Origin: Bacillota bacterium
GTDB lineage: Bacteria; Bacillota_A; Clostridia; DSM-8532
Length of the DNA stretch: 6,137 nucleotides
Reading direction: 5' to 3'
Assembly (NCBI GenBank): GCA_023424865.1
Contig: JAFADM010000183.1
Location: 1-6,137 of the forward strand
Every line of letters starts with the position of its first letter. The stretch's first letter is position 1. The translations under genes and the position numbers were made by a program. Positions 1 through 6,137 of this stretch are shown here, piece after piece. Below the pieces are notes generated by a model, which worked only from the letters and a program-made list of their open reading frames with translations, had not been told where the DNA came from and did no database searches.

Positions 1-3000
1 ACAAAGCAGTAGCCCTCCGACCAGATAGCATCCGTCCCCTCTTGCGCCCATGCTTCGTCCAGGCCCACGTCGGCCCAGCCTGCCTTGTCGGTAAAGCTGG
101 AGGTTCCCACATGATAAACCTCTCCCAGAACATGGTGGTGGGGACCAAGGAGGTTCCGGTTGCTTCCGTAAAGCAGCAGTTCAAGAGTGTTGTTTCCCGG
201 CACGGCATAATCGGTGATATCTACCGTATAAGGCGCCCAGGCGGCGGTTTTCGCCTCTCTGCCGTTAATGAAAAGCTTCCATACGGCGGCATCAGGCCTT
301 CCCACATCCAGAAGAATTCGCTCAAGGGGACGTTCTCCCCAATAATCCTCACGCTGTTCCCTGGAAGGCTCTCCAGTAGCTCCCCCGGGAATTTCCTTAT
401 CCTTTTCTCCCGGATTTTCAGCAAGGGTAAACTCCTGCTTTAAAAGGACATTTCCCGCAAAGAAGCAAAAGCCCTGAGACGTCAGGTCTCCGCTTTTAAC
501 CCTCGACGGCCTCTCCTTTATCACAAAGGGACCCTGGGTAACCACCGCCCTTCTTTCCCTTTGCTCATAGCCTGCCTTGCTGAATACGCCGAAATCTCCA
601 ACCACATAGATGCTTTCAAGCTCCATATCATAGGTCAGCTTATTTCGCTCTGTTTCAAGAATGTCCTTGCCGAAAAGAACCTCGTACACCTTCCGGGACT
701 GGTAGAACTCCCCTTTAAGCACAACCTCATTGACACCCTTTTTTGCATAGTACTTAATGTCCAGCCGCTTAAAAGAACGGTCCTTCCACCATCCCTTACC
801 GCTGTCATAGACAATGGAGCAGCCGTTAATGGTAATTTTAAAATGCTCGGGTGTTTCTATGGCCAGAAACAGATCTTCAAGCCGCCCAGGCTCCACAGCC
901 ATCTCAAAGGAATAGCTCAGTGCTACGGGACAGGGCCTTTTCATATGAAGCAGCTCCTCCATGACCTTGAATACAGGAAGAGGGCCTTTCCACTCTCCTT
1001 CATCCACCTGGCAGCAGCAATAATCGAGGGTCAGGGAATTAAGATCCGATCGCTCCACCGTCCAGTTCTCCCGGGGACAAAGATAAAAGGCCGCAGCTGT
1101 GCTGTCCTCTTTTTTGCATAGTTCAGGCTCCACCTCATCCGTTTTTTCAAGGATAAGGACATGGGCCTCCATTGGGTGAAATTCCAGATTCGCAAGGGTT
1201 TCGCCTCCTGCCCGGTTGCAAGACACCTTCTCGGCTTCACCATTTTCAGGCCTGTATTTTACGAGGTTCCCTGCTGCCGGGATTCTAACCTGTGCCTGAT
1301 AGTTTATATCCTTACTGTGATTTACCATATAATAAACCAGCAGTTCGCCCAAATCCCTCTGCTGGCAGTGAACGTCCTCAATATCCCTCTGTCCCTGACG
1401 GATGCTCAATGGAAGGATCCCTGAAATTTCAAGCAGGCTTTTTAGCTTATGCCTGTCCTTTCCGGTTTTTCTGATTCTCCTCATAAAGCTATCGGTCAGA
1501 GCCCCTTCTTCTCCGCCACACCGGCTTGGGAGGCTTCCTGCACTGATTACCAGGCCTCCCCTGTCCATAAAGGCCTCCAACAGCTCCACCGTTTTTCTGT
1601 CCAGGGTAACGACAGACGGAAGAATGACTGCCGTATACCGGCAACGGCCTATGCAAAAGAGGCCTTCTTCCGTATAGCCATGGCGGCTTATCAGCGTTTC
1701 ATCTCCGTAATGATGGGCGGCATGAAGCCCCGAGAGCACGGCAGCGGCCCACTCAAAATCCTCATCAAGCTGCCTGAGAGCAGCGTTATTGGTGCCGTCA
1801 TAGGCTATCCAAGCGCTTTTCATGGGATGAATAAGCAGGATGGGCGCTATTTCCCTACCCATGGAAAGCAGCATGCCCAGCCTGGAAATGTAATCATTAA
1901 AGTATCTGTACACCTCCCACCAGGGCTGCTGGTAAAACAGCGACGGCGGATAATCCCTCTTTCGGAGCCCCCTTAAGGTATAGGATTCCAGGTGCTGGCA
2001 AATAAGGGTGACCCCGTTAACCATTTGCCATTGAGCAATCCATTTCATCTCTTCAAAGCTCACATTCCAGCCGCTCAGGCCGTAGGTTTCCGTCAGCACG
2101 GCCTCCTTGCCCATTTGGTTTGCCACGGAACCGGCAAGCTTGGGAATCACGGGACTTGAGATATACCTTCCCAGCCAATCAATTCCGGGAATGTGCATGA
2201 ACTCGTAAAAGGGAGCCACTCCGGCGCTGCAGGTCATTTGATTGTACAAGCTGCCTTCCTGGATGGTATGTCCCGTCAGCTTGCAGTTATGGGAATCACA
2301 CCATTGGTAGATCTGCTTTGCGAAGGATTCGGTATAAAGCTCGCTGACAAGGCTCCAGAAGTCATAGCGTATTTTCTCATAGCCGTCCCAGGGGAGAAAC
2401 AAGGCAGGAAGCACCTCTGTGAGGTCATAGCCATACCTTTTTGCAAATGCTTCCGGTAGAACGGGCGACCAGGGAATTTTTCGTTTCTTGAACTGGGGCT
2501 CATCGGTAAAAAAGCCCTTCATGCCCGTACCGAATTCACCTTCAAAACGCCGGTAGTAGTTTTCGTGGGTCAGTTCCAAAAAAGCCCTGATAACCTTTTT
2601 ATTCAGTATATCAACATAGAAGGGACTGGATTTTTCGTAAATAAGAATCTCCTCGCCGCTCTCCGTCCGATAACGCCCCAGCAGCTTTTCCTGTCCCAAG
2701 GGATTCTTGTCACTTTTCAAAACCTCTATTTCAAGCCACCGGACATGGTATTCCTCTCCCAATGAAGGCACAAGCCCTCCGGCAAAGCCGCTGGGCCAGC
2801 CGTTTTCATCATAGCTCCAGGTGTGCATGTCGGTCTTTTTCCCTTCGTCAATGCAGGCCTCAATACATGCCATCCATTCGTTACTTAAATACTCGGTTTC
2901 AAGTCCGCCCCTGGCGTGCATGAAAAACCCGCCCAGTCCCGCTTTCTCCATTTCCCGTATCTGCCGGCGCAGCTCCTCCGGTTCCAGCCTGTCATTCCAG

Positions 3001-3074
3001 GACCAGAAGGGAACAGGCCTGGCTTCCGAGTCAGGATTCATTAGTTTTTCTACCAAATTTTCCATACTCTTCAT
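1..3074 (-). CDS. GH106-related glycoside hydrolase (alpha-L-rhamnosidase-like), cytoplasmic, C-terminus cut by window edge
   Basis: One frame stays open from the ATG at 3074 to the left edge: 1024 complete codons, no stop. The start is set by a strong AGGAGG eight bases upstream; a second ATG three codons in is less well placed. Seen in the sequence: an N-terminal barrel-like region with PFWSWND (residues 22-28), GGFFMHARGGL (48-58), YDENGWPSG (88-96), FFTDEPQF (188-195), LTGHTIQEGS (266-275) and LTETYG (327-332); a middle flavodoxin/amidotransferase-like region (about 405-515) with alternating strands such as YTAVILP and GGLVISAG; and a C-terminal beta-sandwich (about 915-975) with LFINGREA and APYTVDITDY, like the sugar-binding domain of GH2-type enzymes. 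This order matches GH106 and its uncharacterised relatives. Glutamates in the TDEP, IQEG and LTETYG motifs are candidate catalytic or metal-binding residues, by inference. There is no signal peptide or membrane segment, so it should act in the cytoplasm on imported oligosaccharides. The tail (GPHHH at 977-981, then SSFTDKAGWADV) looks like the end of the family, so few residues are probably missing. Fold assignment is firm; rhamnose specificity is not. Confidence -1.
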   Translation of the reverse strand, partial: MKSMENLVEKLMNPDSEARPVPFWSWNDRLEPEELRRQIREMEKAGLGGFFMHARGGLETEYLSNEWMACIEACIDEGKKTDMHTWSYDENGWPSGFAGGLVPSLGEEYHVRWLEIEVLKSDKNPLGQEKLLGRYRTESGEEILIYEKSSPFYVDILNKKVIRAFLELTHENYYRRFEGEFGTGMKGFFTDEPQFKKRKIPWSPVLPEAFAKRYGYDLTEVLPALFLPWDGYEKIRYDFWSLVSELYTESFAKQIYQWCDSHNCKLTGHTIQEGSLYNQMTCSAGVAPFYEFMHIPGIDWLGRYISSPVIPKLAGSVANQMGKEAVLTETYGLSGWNVSFEEMKWIAQWQMVNGVTLICQHLESYTLRGLRKRDYPPSLFYQQPWWEVYRYFNDYISRLGMLLSMGREIAPILLIHPMKSAWIAYDGTNNAALRQLDEDFEWAAAVLSGLHAAHHYGDETLISRHGYTEEGLFCIGRCRYTAVILPSVVTLDRKTVELLEAFMDRGGLVISAGSLPSRCGGEEGALTDSFMRRIRKTGKDRHKLKSLLEISGILPLSIRQGQRDIEDVHCQQRDLGELLVYYMVNHSKDINYQAQVRIPAAGNLVKYRPENGEAEKVSCNRAGGETLANLEFHPMEAHVLILEKTDEVEPELCKKEDSTAAAFYLCPRENWTVERSDLNSLTLDYCCCQVDEGEWKGPLPVFKVMEELLHMKRPCPVALSYSFEMAVEPGRLEDLFLAIETPEHFKITINGCSIVYDSGKGWWKDRSFKRLDIKYYAKKGVNEVVLKGEFYQSRKVYEVLFGKDILETERNKLTYDMELESIYVVGDFGVFSKAGYEQRERRAVVTQGPFVIKERPSRVKSGDLTSQGFCFFAGNVLLKQEFTLAENPGEKDKEIPGGATGEPSREQREDYWGERPLERILLDVGRPDAAVWKLFINGREAKTAAWAPYTVDITDYAVPGNNTLELLLYGSNRNLLGPHHHVLGEVYHVGTSSFTDKAGWADVGLDEAWAQEGTDAIWSEGYCF

Positions 3075-3080
3075 GCTCTA

Positions 3081-3089
3081 CACCTCCTC
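3081..3089 (-). promoter_or_regulatory. Ribosome binding site of the GH106-like gene
   Basis: On the minus strand this reads GAGGAGGTG, a near-perfect match to the Bacillota anti-Shine-Dalgarno. The AGGAGG core ends eight bases before the ATG at 3074, which decides the start codon in favour of this ATG over the in-frame ATG at 3065. Confidence 0.9.
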
Positions 3090-3149
3090 AAGCAAAATTT
3101 TTCTCACTCTTTATTTCATGATTCTGTTTCAACATGCTTTGGTTTGCTC

Positions 3150-3189
3150 CTTTTTTATGTAATTAATTTCGTGGCCTCACTTTTTTATG
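3150..3189. repeat. Pair of 10-bp direct repeats, 30 bp apart, upstream of the GH106-like gene
   Basis: The plus-strand word CTTTTTTATG occurs at 3150-3159 and again at 3180-3189 (CATAAAAAAG on the coding strand). The 30-bp offset is close to three helical turns, so both copies face roughly the same side of the DNA, as paired regulator sites often do. Both copies are A/T-rich and could arise by chance in an AT-rich spacer. No known regulator is recognised. Confidence 0.45.
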
Positions 3190-3197
3190 AAATGGCG

Positions 3198-3222
3198 TTA
3201 AGTTCTTAAAAGCCCGGCCGGG
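3198..3222. promoter_or_regulatory. Two short dyads in the leader region (operator-like, unassigned)
   Basis: Positions 3198-3209 read TTAAGttCTTAA, with perfect 5-bp arms around a 2-bp spacer. Positions 3213-3222 read CCCGGCCGGG, a perfect 10-bp palindrome standing out in AT-rich surroundings. They lie side by side between the terminator of the SLH gene and the start of the GH106-like gene, where an operator would be expected. Function is inferred from position and symmetry only. I searched this spacer (3075-3236) for a sigma-A promoter and saw none that is convincing: TTGAAA (minus, 3132-3127) has no good -10 box at normal spacing. Confidence 0.3.
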
Positions 3223-3230
3223 TACACAGT

Positions 3231-3264
3231 TAAAAAGGCTCAGAGGGAGATTTTCTCTGAGCCT
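3231..3264 (-). terminator. Intrinsic terminator after the SLH-protein gene
   Basis: Read on the minus strand, GGCTCAGAG (3263-3255) and CTCTGAGCC (3245-3237) form a perfect 9-bp stem around a 9-base loop, followed at once by five T (3236-3232) and then AA. It lies 26 bases after the stop codon of the SLH-protein gene, the standard geometry of a rho-independent terminator. It separates the surface-protein genes from the GH106-like gene downstream. Confidence 0.92.
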
Positions 3265-3268
3265 TCTC

Positions 3269-3286
3269 CTTTTGGACCTTTTGGAC
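3269..3286. repeat. Tandem 9-bp duplication between SLH-gene stop codon and terminator
   Basis: CTTTTGGAC is repeated exactly head to tail at 3269-3277 and 3278-3286, filling the short space between the stop codon and the terminator hairpin. It looks like a slippage duplication. It is outside the coding sequence and no function is apparent. Confidence 0.6.
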
Positions 3287-3289
3287 CGA

Positions 3290-4918
3290 TCACCTTGAGA
3301 GCAGCATGTAGAGCATCTGGGCTGCCTGAGCCCTTGTGGCTGTCTGCCCGGGAAGGAGGTTTTCTCCGTTCCCCGCAAGGATTCCGGCTTCTGTAAACAG
3401 CCTCAGCACCTCCGTGGCATAGCCTGCCACGCTTCCGGCATCCCTGAAGCTTTCCAGTGCTCTGCCGCCCTTCCCGCCGCTTTCGGGCAGCTCCTCCACC
3501 CTCTCCAGCATCCTATAAAGAAGGGTGAACATATCCTGACGGCTGATGGCCTCGTCAGGTTTGTAGCTGTTGGTGCCCACACCTGCCGCAAGCCCCATGC
3601 GCCTAGCGGTGGCAAAGTAAAGGCTGTCGCTTCTGTCCTTCGTATCTGAAAAATGCCCTGTGGCGGCAGAATCCGGCTCAATTCCGTAGGCCTTCATAGC
3701 CATTACAAGGAAAGCGCCCCGGCTCACAGGTGCGTCAGGGGCATAAAGGCCGTTTTTGCTCACATCAAGCCCTCTGGCAGCCACGAAGGACACCGCTCTT
3801 TCGTACCAGGCCGTTCCCGCCACGTCTCTGAAGCTTACCGGATTATAACCAATCATAAAGATGGAAAAGTGCTCCGTTCGGAACCTTGCCATCCGGTTCT
3901 CCCCGTCATACCGGCCACGCACGGTCTGCAAATTCCCGGCGTCGTCACTAGAGTAAATCACAACGGCATTCTCATCCTCCCCTTCTCTCAGATCATAAGG
4001 AAGGCTTATCTGCACCTTTCCGCCGCCGAAGGTGGTTAGGGGTATATTCCCCGACAGAAGAGTGAAGTCGTAGAGAGGCCTTCCTTCGGCAGCTTTCCCG
4101 GCCTCCTCCGGGAGTGCTTCCGGATCAAGCTTCCGGACTGTGAGGCTCACCTCCCCGTTTCCTGCCGATGCGCCTATGGCGGCCACGGCTTTAGCGTCAA
4201 AGGTTACGCAGCCCATCCCGGAGCTTATTTGTAAGGAGGCTTCCGTTAGGGCCGCTGCCTTTCGGAGGGATGCCCCGGGTATTTTTACCGTAAGGGAAGG
4301 AGCTTGGTAGGCTCCTTCCGCCAGGATTTCAAGGACGGGTTTCCGCCCGGAGGCTTCGGCCTCCTTCGTCCACGCGGTGAGCAGTGCTTCAAAGGCGTCG
4401 GCCCCTACGCTTGCCAAGGCCGCTCCCGTTGACCCGTCGATGGTTGCGGTTGTTTTGACGGATACGATTGACGTCCCGCTCTCCGTCCGTACAACAGGCA
4501 AAGTGAAGTCGGAACCGGATGTGTTGCCGGAGTCGGATTCAGATTCCTCTCCCGAATCGTCCCCCGGCCCTGCGCTGCCACCCGCCGTAACGGAAGCGGT
4601 TCCCATAAGCCTTCCGTCAGGCCGGTTGACATAGACACTGTAATCCGTCACGGTTTTCAGGGCACCGGTGGTAACTGAAAGGGCAATCCGACCGGTTCCG
4701 TCCGCGTCGGCCTGGCCCATGGCCTTGATGCTTGACTGAGCGGCATCCACCACTCTCACGGTATAGCTACGCCCTGCCTCAAAGCCGGCTCCGGTTACCG
4801 TCACTCTCCCGCCGCCATAGACGGCGGACACTTGAGGAGCCGCCGCTGCCGCGGGAAGATAAAAGCTTGCCAGACACAAAGTCAGGACAATCAGAAGGGG
4901 TAAAATTCGTTTGTTCAT
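3290..4918 (-). CDS. S-layer homology (SLH) domain surface protein with Ig-like N-terminal domain
   Basis: Complete, 542 residues, ATG to TGA. Residues 1 to about 27 are a typical signal peptide (MNKR, hydrophobic core, then a run of alanines before APQV). Residues about 28-112 form a beta-rich, Ig/IPT-like domain (GGGRVTVTGAGFEAGRSYTV). Residues 113-137 are a Gly/Ser/Asp/Glu-rich acidic linker. Residues about 138-358 form a beta-rich region ending in PLYDFTL, FGGGKVQISLPYDL and TEHFSIFMIGYN, a module I recall directly preceding SLH repeats in other Bacillota surface proteins. Three SLH repeats follow at about 362-412, 423-475 and 490-541; their wall-binding motifs read SRGA, SRQD and TRAQ, keeping the arginine of the usual TRAE but not the glutamate. 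SLH repeats bind pyruvylated secondary wall polymers, so the mature protein should be anchored to the cell wall. No catalytic domain is recognised; a binding, spacer or scaffold role is inferred. The gene starts 33 bases after its upstream neighbour stops, suggesting one operon. The region looks more G+C-rich than the GH106-like gene. Confidence 0.95.
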   Translation of the reverse strand: MNKRILPLLIVLTLCLASFYLPAAAAAPQVSAVYGGGRVTVTGAGFEAGRSYTVRVVDAAQSSIKAMGQADADGTGRIALSVTTGALKTVTDYSVYVNRPDGRLMGTASVTAGGSAGPGDDSGEESESDSGNTSGSDFTLPVVRTESGTSIVSVKTTATIDGSTGAALASVGADAFEALLTAWTKEAEASGRKPVLEILAEGAYQAPSLTVKIPGASLRKAAALTEASLQISSGMGCVTFDAKAVAAIGASAGNGEVSLTVRKLDPEALPEEAGKAAEGRPLYDFTLLSGNIPLTTFGGGKVQISLPYDLREGEDENAVVIYSSDDAGNLQTVRGRYDGENRMARFRTEHFSIFMIGYNPVSFRDVAGTAWYERAVSFVAARGLDVSKNGLYAPDAPVSRGAFLVMAMKAYGIEPDSAATGHFSDTKDRSDSLYFATARRMGLAAGVGTNSYKPDEAISRQDMFTLLYRMLERVEELPESGGKGGRALESFRDAGSVAGYATEVLRLFTEAGILAGNGENLLPGQTATRAQAAQMLYMLLSR

Positions 4919-4930
4919 GGTCTTCCGCTT

Positions 4931-4938
4931 CTTCCTTT
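4931..4938 (-). promoter_or_regulatory. Probable ribosome binding site of the SLH-protein gene
   Basis: The minus strand reads AAAGGAAG, ending 12 bases before the ATG at 4918, a rather long spacing. A second purine run, GGAAGA (4926-4921), is only two bases from the ATG and too close. The signal is weak compared with that of the GH106-like gene. The start itself is supported by the signal peptide that begins at this ATG. Confidence 0.5.
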
Positions 4939-4951
4939 CATCGTTATGAGC

Positions 4952-6137
4952 TCATTCCGTCGTCCCATAAGCATGGACGGCTATCCCCATATCTTCCGCC
5001 GACAGCTCCGGCATACCGCTTGTCAACCAGACTTCCACCCGGGTTCCCCCAACCGGATAGGACACAACGGTATCCGCTCCTGTGGCAGAAATCATCACCA
5101 CGCTTACCTTGGCGTCGTCTCCCGCGCCTTGGGTGAGCTGTACGACCAGATATTTACCTGAAAGATTGGCAGCCTCACTCCCGCCTATGGAAACGGTACG
5201 CATCCTTCCCGCGCCGCCGGCCACTTCCTCGCCGATGGTAAGGCTATAGGGAGGCGTGCCCTCCGGTTCCATAACATCCCCGGATTCAAATTTAATCTCG
5301 TCAATAGTGTTGTTGGTGTTTGCGGTGTTTCCATAGCCGGTAATCCTGACATACCTTGCCTCAGTGCCTTCGGGGAAAGCAAAGCGTTCCAGCGTGCGGG
5401 AAGCGACTATCGCGGACAGGACCCGGTCATGGGTCTTTATCCACGTCTTTCCGTCCAAGGAAATTTCAATATCAAAGGTTTGCCGGCGTTGATGATTGTT
5501 TCTCCACGCAATATGAGCGGAGGAGATACCGGCCGCTTCACCAAAATCATAGACGATCCAGATGCCGTCACCCGCCTTGGCCCAGCAGGTTGTAAAGTCG
5601 CCGTCATAGGACCATGATCCTTCATAGGGCTCGTCATACCCAACAGCAGCACAGTCCTCGATTGTCACATATCCTTTTTCAAAGCTTCCGGCTATGCCGT
5701 TCCACTCCAGCAAATGGATATAGGTGTCGGCAATGAGAATCCTGCTGTTGTCGGAATCCCAGGTAAATTCCGCCTCAAATCCGGCCACCGCTCCCACGGG
5801 TGCAACCAATATGCCATCCTCCAGTCTTGCCAAAGCTCCCAGGGAAATGGACTGCCCATTTTTTGTCATAATTTCACTGCCGGATTGCAAGATTAAACGG
5901 ATGTCCTCCCTTGTGGCAGTCAGGGCTTTTGCCTCTTCATTCCATTCAACCACAGCACCCATCGCTTCAAATACTGTCTTAACAGGCACAAGAACTGCGC
6001 CATTGTCAACAAACGGCTCCTGATCCTCAAAAGCAACTCCCTTGCCGTTTAACAATACAAACACCCTGGTGCTCGACGGAGGAACCACCTCAATGGGAGC
6101 CCCTTCTTTTAAATAATTCGTCCATATTTGTTTGATA
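4952..6137 (-). CDS. Secreted-type protein with stalk (copper amine oxidase N-like) and F5/8 type C domains, N-terminus beyond window
   Basis: The frame is open from the right edge (first full codon at 6136) to TGA at 4954-4952, 394 residues. A GTG at 6088 could formally be a start, but no good ribosome binding site precedes it, no signal peptide follows it, and the frame continues upstream, so the gene is partial. Numbering from the first visible codon, residues about 24-137 match the copper-amine-oxidase N-terminal 'stalk' family (VFVLLNGKGV, VLVPVKTVFEAMGA, VVEWNEEAKALTA, SRILIAD). Despite its name this family is a structural surface domain and implies no oxidase activity. Residues about 148-286 form an F5/8 type C (discoidin, CBM32-like) domain (DGDFTTCW, IWIVYDFGE, FDIEISLDGKTW, ARYVRITGYGN), normally a glycan-binding fold; it holds two cysteines (about 162 and 184). 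Residues about 296-394 are a beta-rich C-terminal domain with no SLH repeat or sortase motif. Any catalytic domain must lie upstream, out of view. Probably co-transcribed with the SLH-protein gene. Confidence 0.88.
   Translation of the reverse strand, partial: IKQIWTNYLKEGAPIEVVPPSSTRVFVLLNGKGVAFEDQEPFVDNGAVLVPVKTVFEAMGAVVEWNEEAKALTATREDIRLILQSGSEIMTKNGQSISLGALARLEDGILVAPVGAVAGFEAEFTWDSDNSRILIADTYIHLLEWNGIAGSFEKGYVTIEDCAAVGYDEPYEGSWSYDGDFTTCWAKAGDGIWIVYDFGEAAGISSAHIAWRNNHQRRQTFDIEISLDGKTWIKTHDRVLSAIVASRTLERFAFPEGTEARYVRITGYGNTANTNNTIDEIKFESGDVMEPEGTPPYSLTIGEEVAGGAGRMRTVSIGGSEAANLSGKYLVVQLTQGAGDDAKVSVVMISATGADTVVSYPVGGTRVEVWLTSGMPELSAEDMGIAVHAYGTTE

Noticed and set aside
561..1121. 186-codon open frame on the plus strand
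   Set aside because: It lies wholly antisense to the GH106-like gene, whose frame carries family motifs throughout. Its own translation shows no recognisable domain.
1449..1976. 175-codon open frame on the plus strand
   Set aside because: Also antisense to the continuous GH106-like frame, with a low-complexity, unrecognisable product; a shadow of that gene's codon pattern.
3118..3132. CcpA catabolite-repression (cre-like) site, TTGAAACAGAATCAT on the minus strand
   Set aside because: It lacks the central CG and a required C near the end of the consensus, so the match is too weak to annotate.
2821..3162. 113-codon plus-strand frame crossing the start of the GH106-like gene
   Set aside because: It overlaps the strong ribosome binding site and start of the GH106-like gene on the other strand and shows no family resemblance.
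3237..3275. The hairpin acting as a terminator on the plus strand as well
   Set aside because: On the plus strand the stem is followed by TTCTCCTTTT, an interrupted T tract, and there is no plus-strand gene to terminate.
4868..4879. Possible lipoprotein signal (LTLC at residues 12-15 of the SLH protein)
   Set aside because: The residue before the cysteine is leucine rather than Gly/Ala/Ser, and the cysteine sits within the hydrophobic core. An ordinary signal peptide cut near the alanine run, with SLH anchoring, fits better.
5720..6070. Copper amine oxidase activity suggested by the stalk domain's family name
   Set aside because: Only the N-terminal structural domain is matched. No amine oxidase catalytic domain is visible, and this domain is common in non-enzymatic Bacillota surface proteins.

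Overview
All coding content is on the minus strand, so the window reads right to left. The surface-protein types (S-layer homology repeats, a copper-amine-oxidase-N 'stalk' domain), a strong AGGAGG ribosome binding site, a T-tailed intrinsic terminator and frequent AGG/ATA codons point to a Gram-positive bacterium of the Bacillota, of a Paenibacillus-like or polysaccharide-degrading Clostridia-like type. The genus cannot be fixed from this window.

Layout in order of transcription. (1) 6137-4952: the C-terminal 394 codons of a large secreted-type protein whose start lies beyond the right edge. It carries a stalk domain, an F5/8 type C (discoidin/CBM32-like) domain and a terminal beta-rich domain. 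(2) 4918-3290: a complete 542-residue secreted protein with a signal peptide, an Ig-like N-terminal domain, an acidic linker, a beta-rich middle region and three C-terminal SLH repeats. It begins 33 bases after gene 1 stops, so the two are probably one transcript, which ends at a clear hairpin terminator (3231-3264). (3) 3237-3075: an AT-rich intergenic region with small direct and inverted repeats but no convincing promoter. (4) 3074-1: a glycoside hydrolase related to family GH106 (alpha-L-rhamnosidase-like), at least 1024 residues, with no signal peptide. Its C-terminus is probably just past the left edge.

A plausible reading is a carbohydrate-use locus. The two right-hand genes would make cell-surface proteins that bind a glycan and attach to the wall through SLH repeats, while the left-hand gene would make a cytoplasmic enzyme that trims imported oligosaccharides, possibly releasing rhamnose or a similar sugar. 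The terminator suggests the enzyme is transcribed separately. The shared pathway is inferred only from adjacency and family type. I found no RNA genes, CRISPR arrays, insertion sequences or attachment sites. I did not find a strong case for a wholly new system; the least characterised parts are the non-SLH region of the 542-residue protein and the exact specificity of the GH106-like enzyme.
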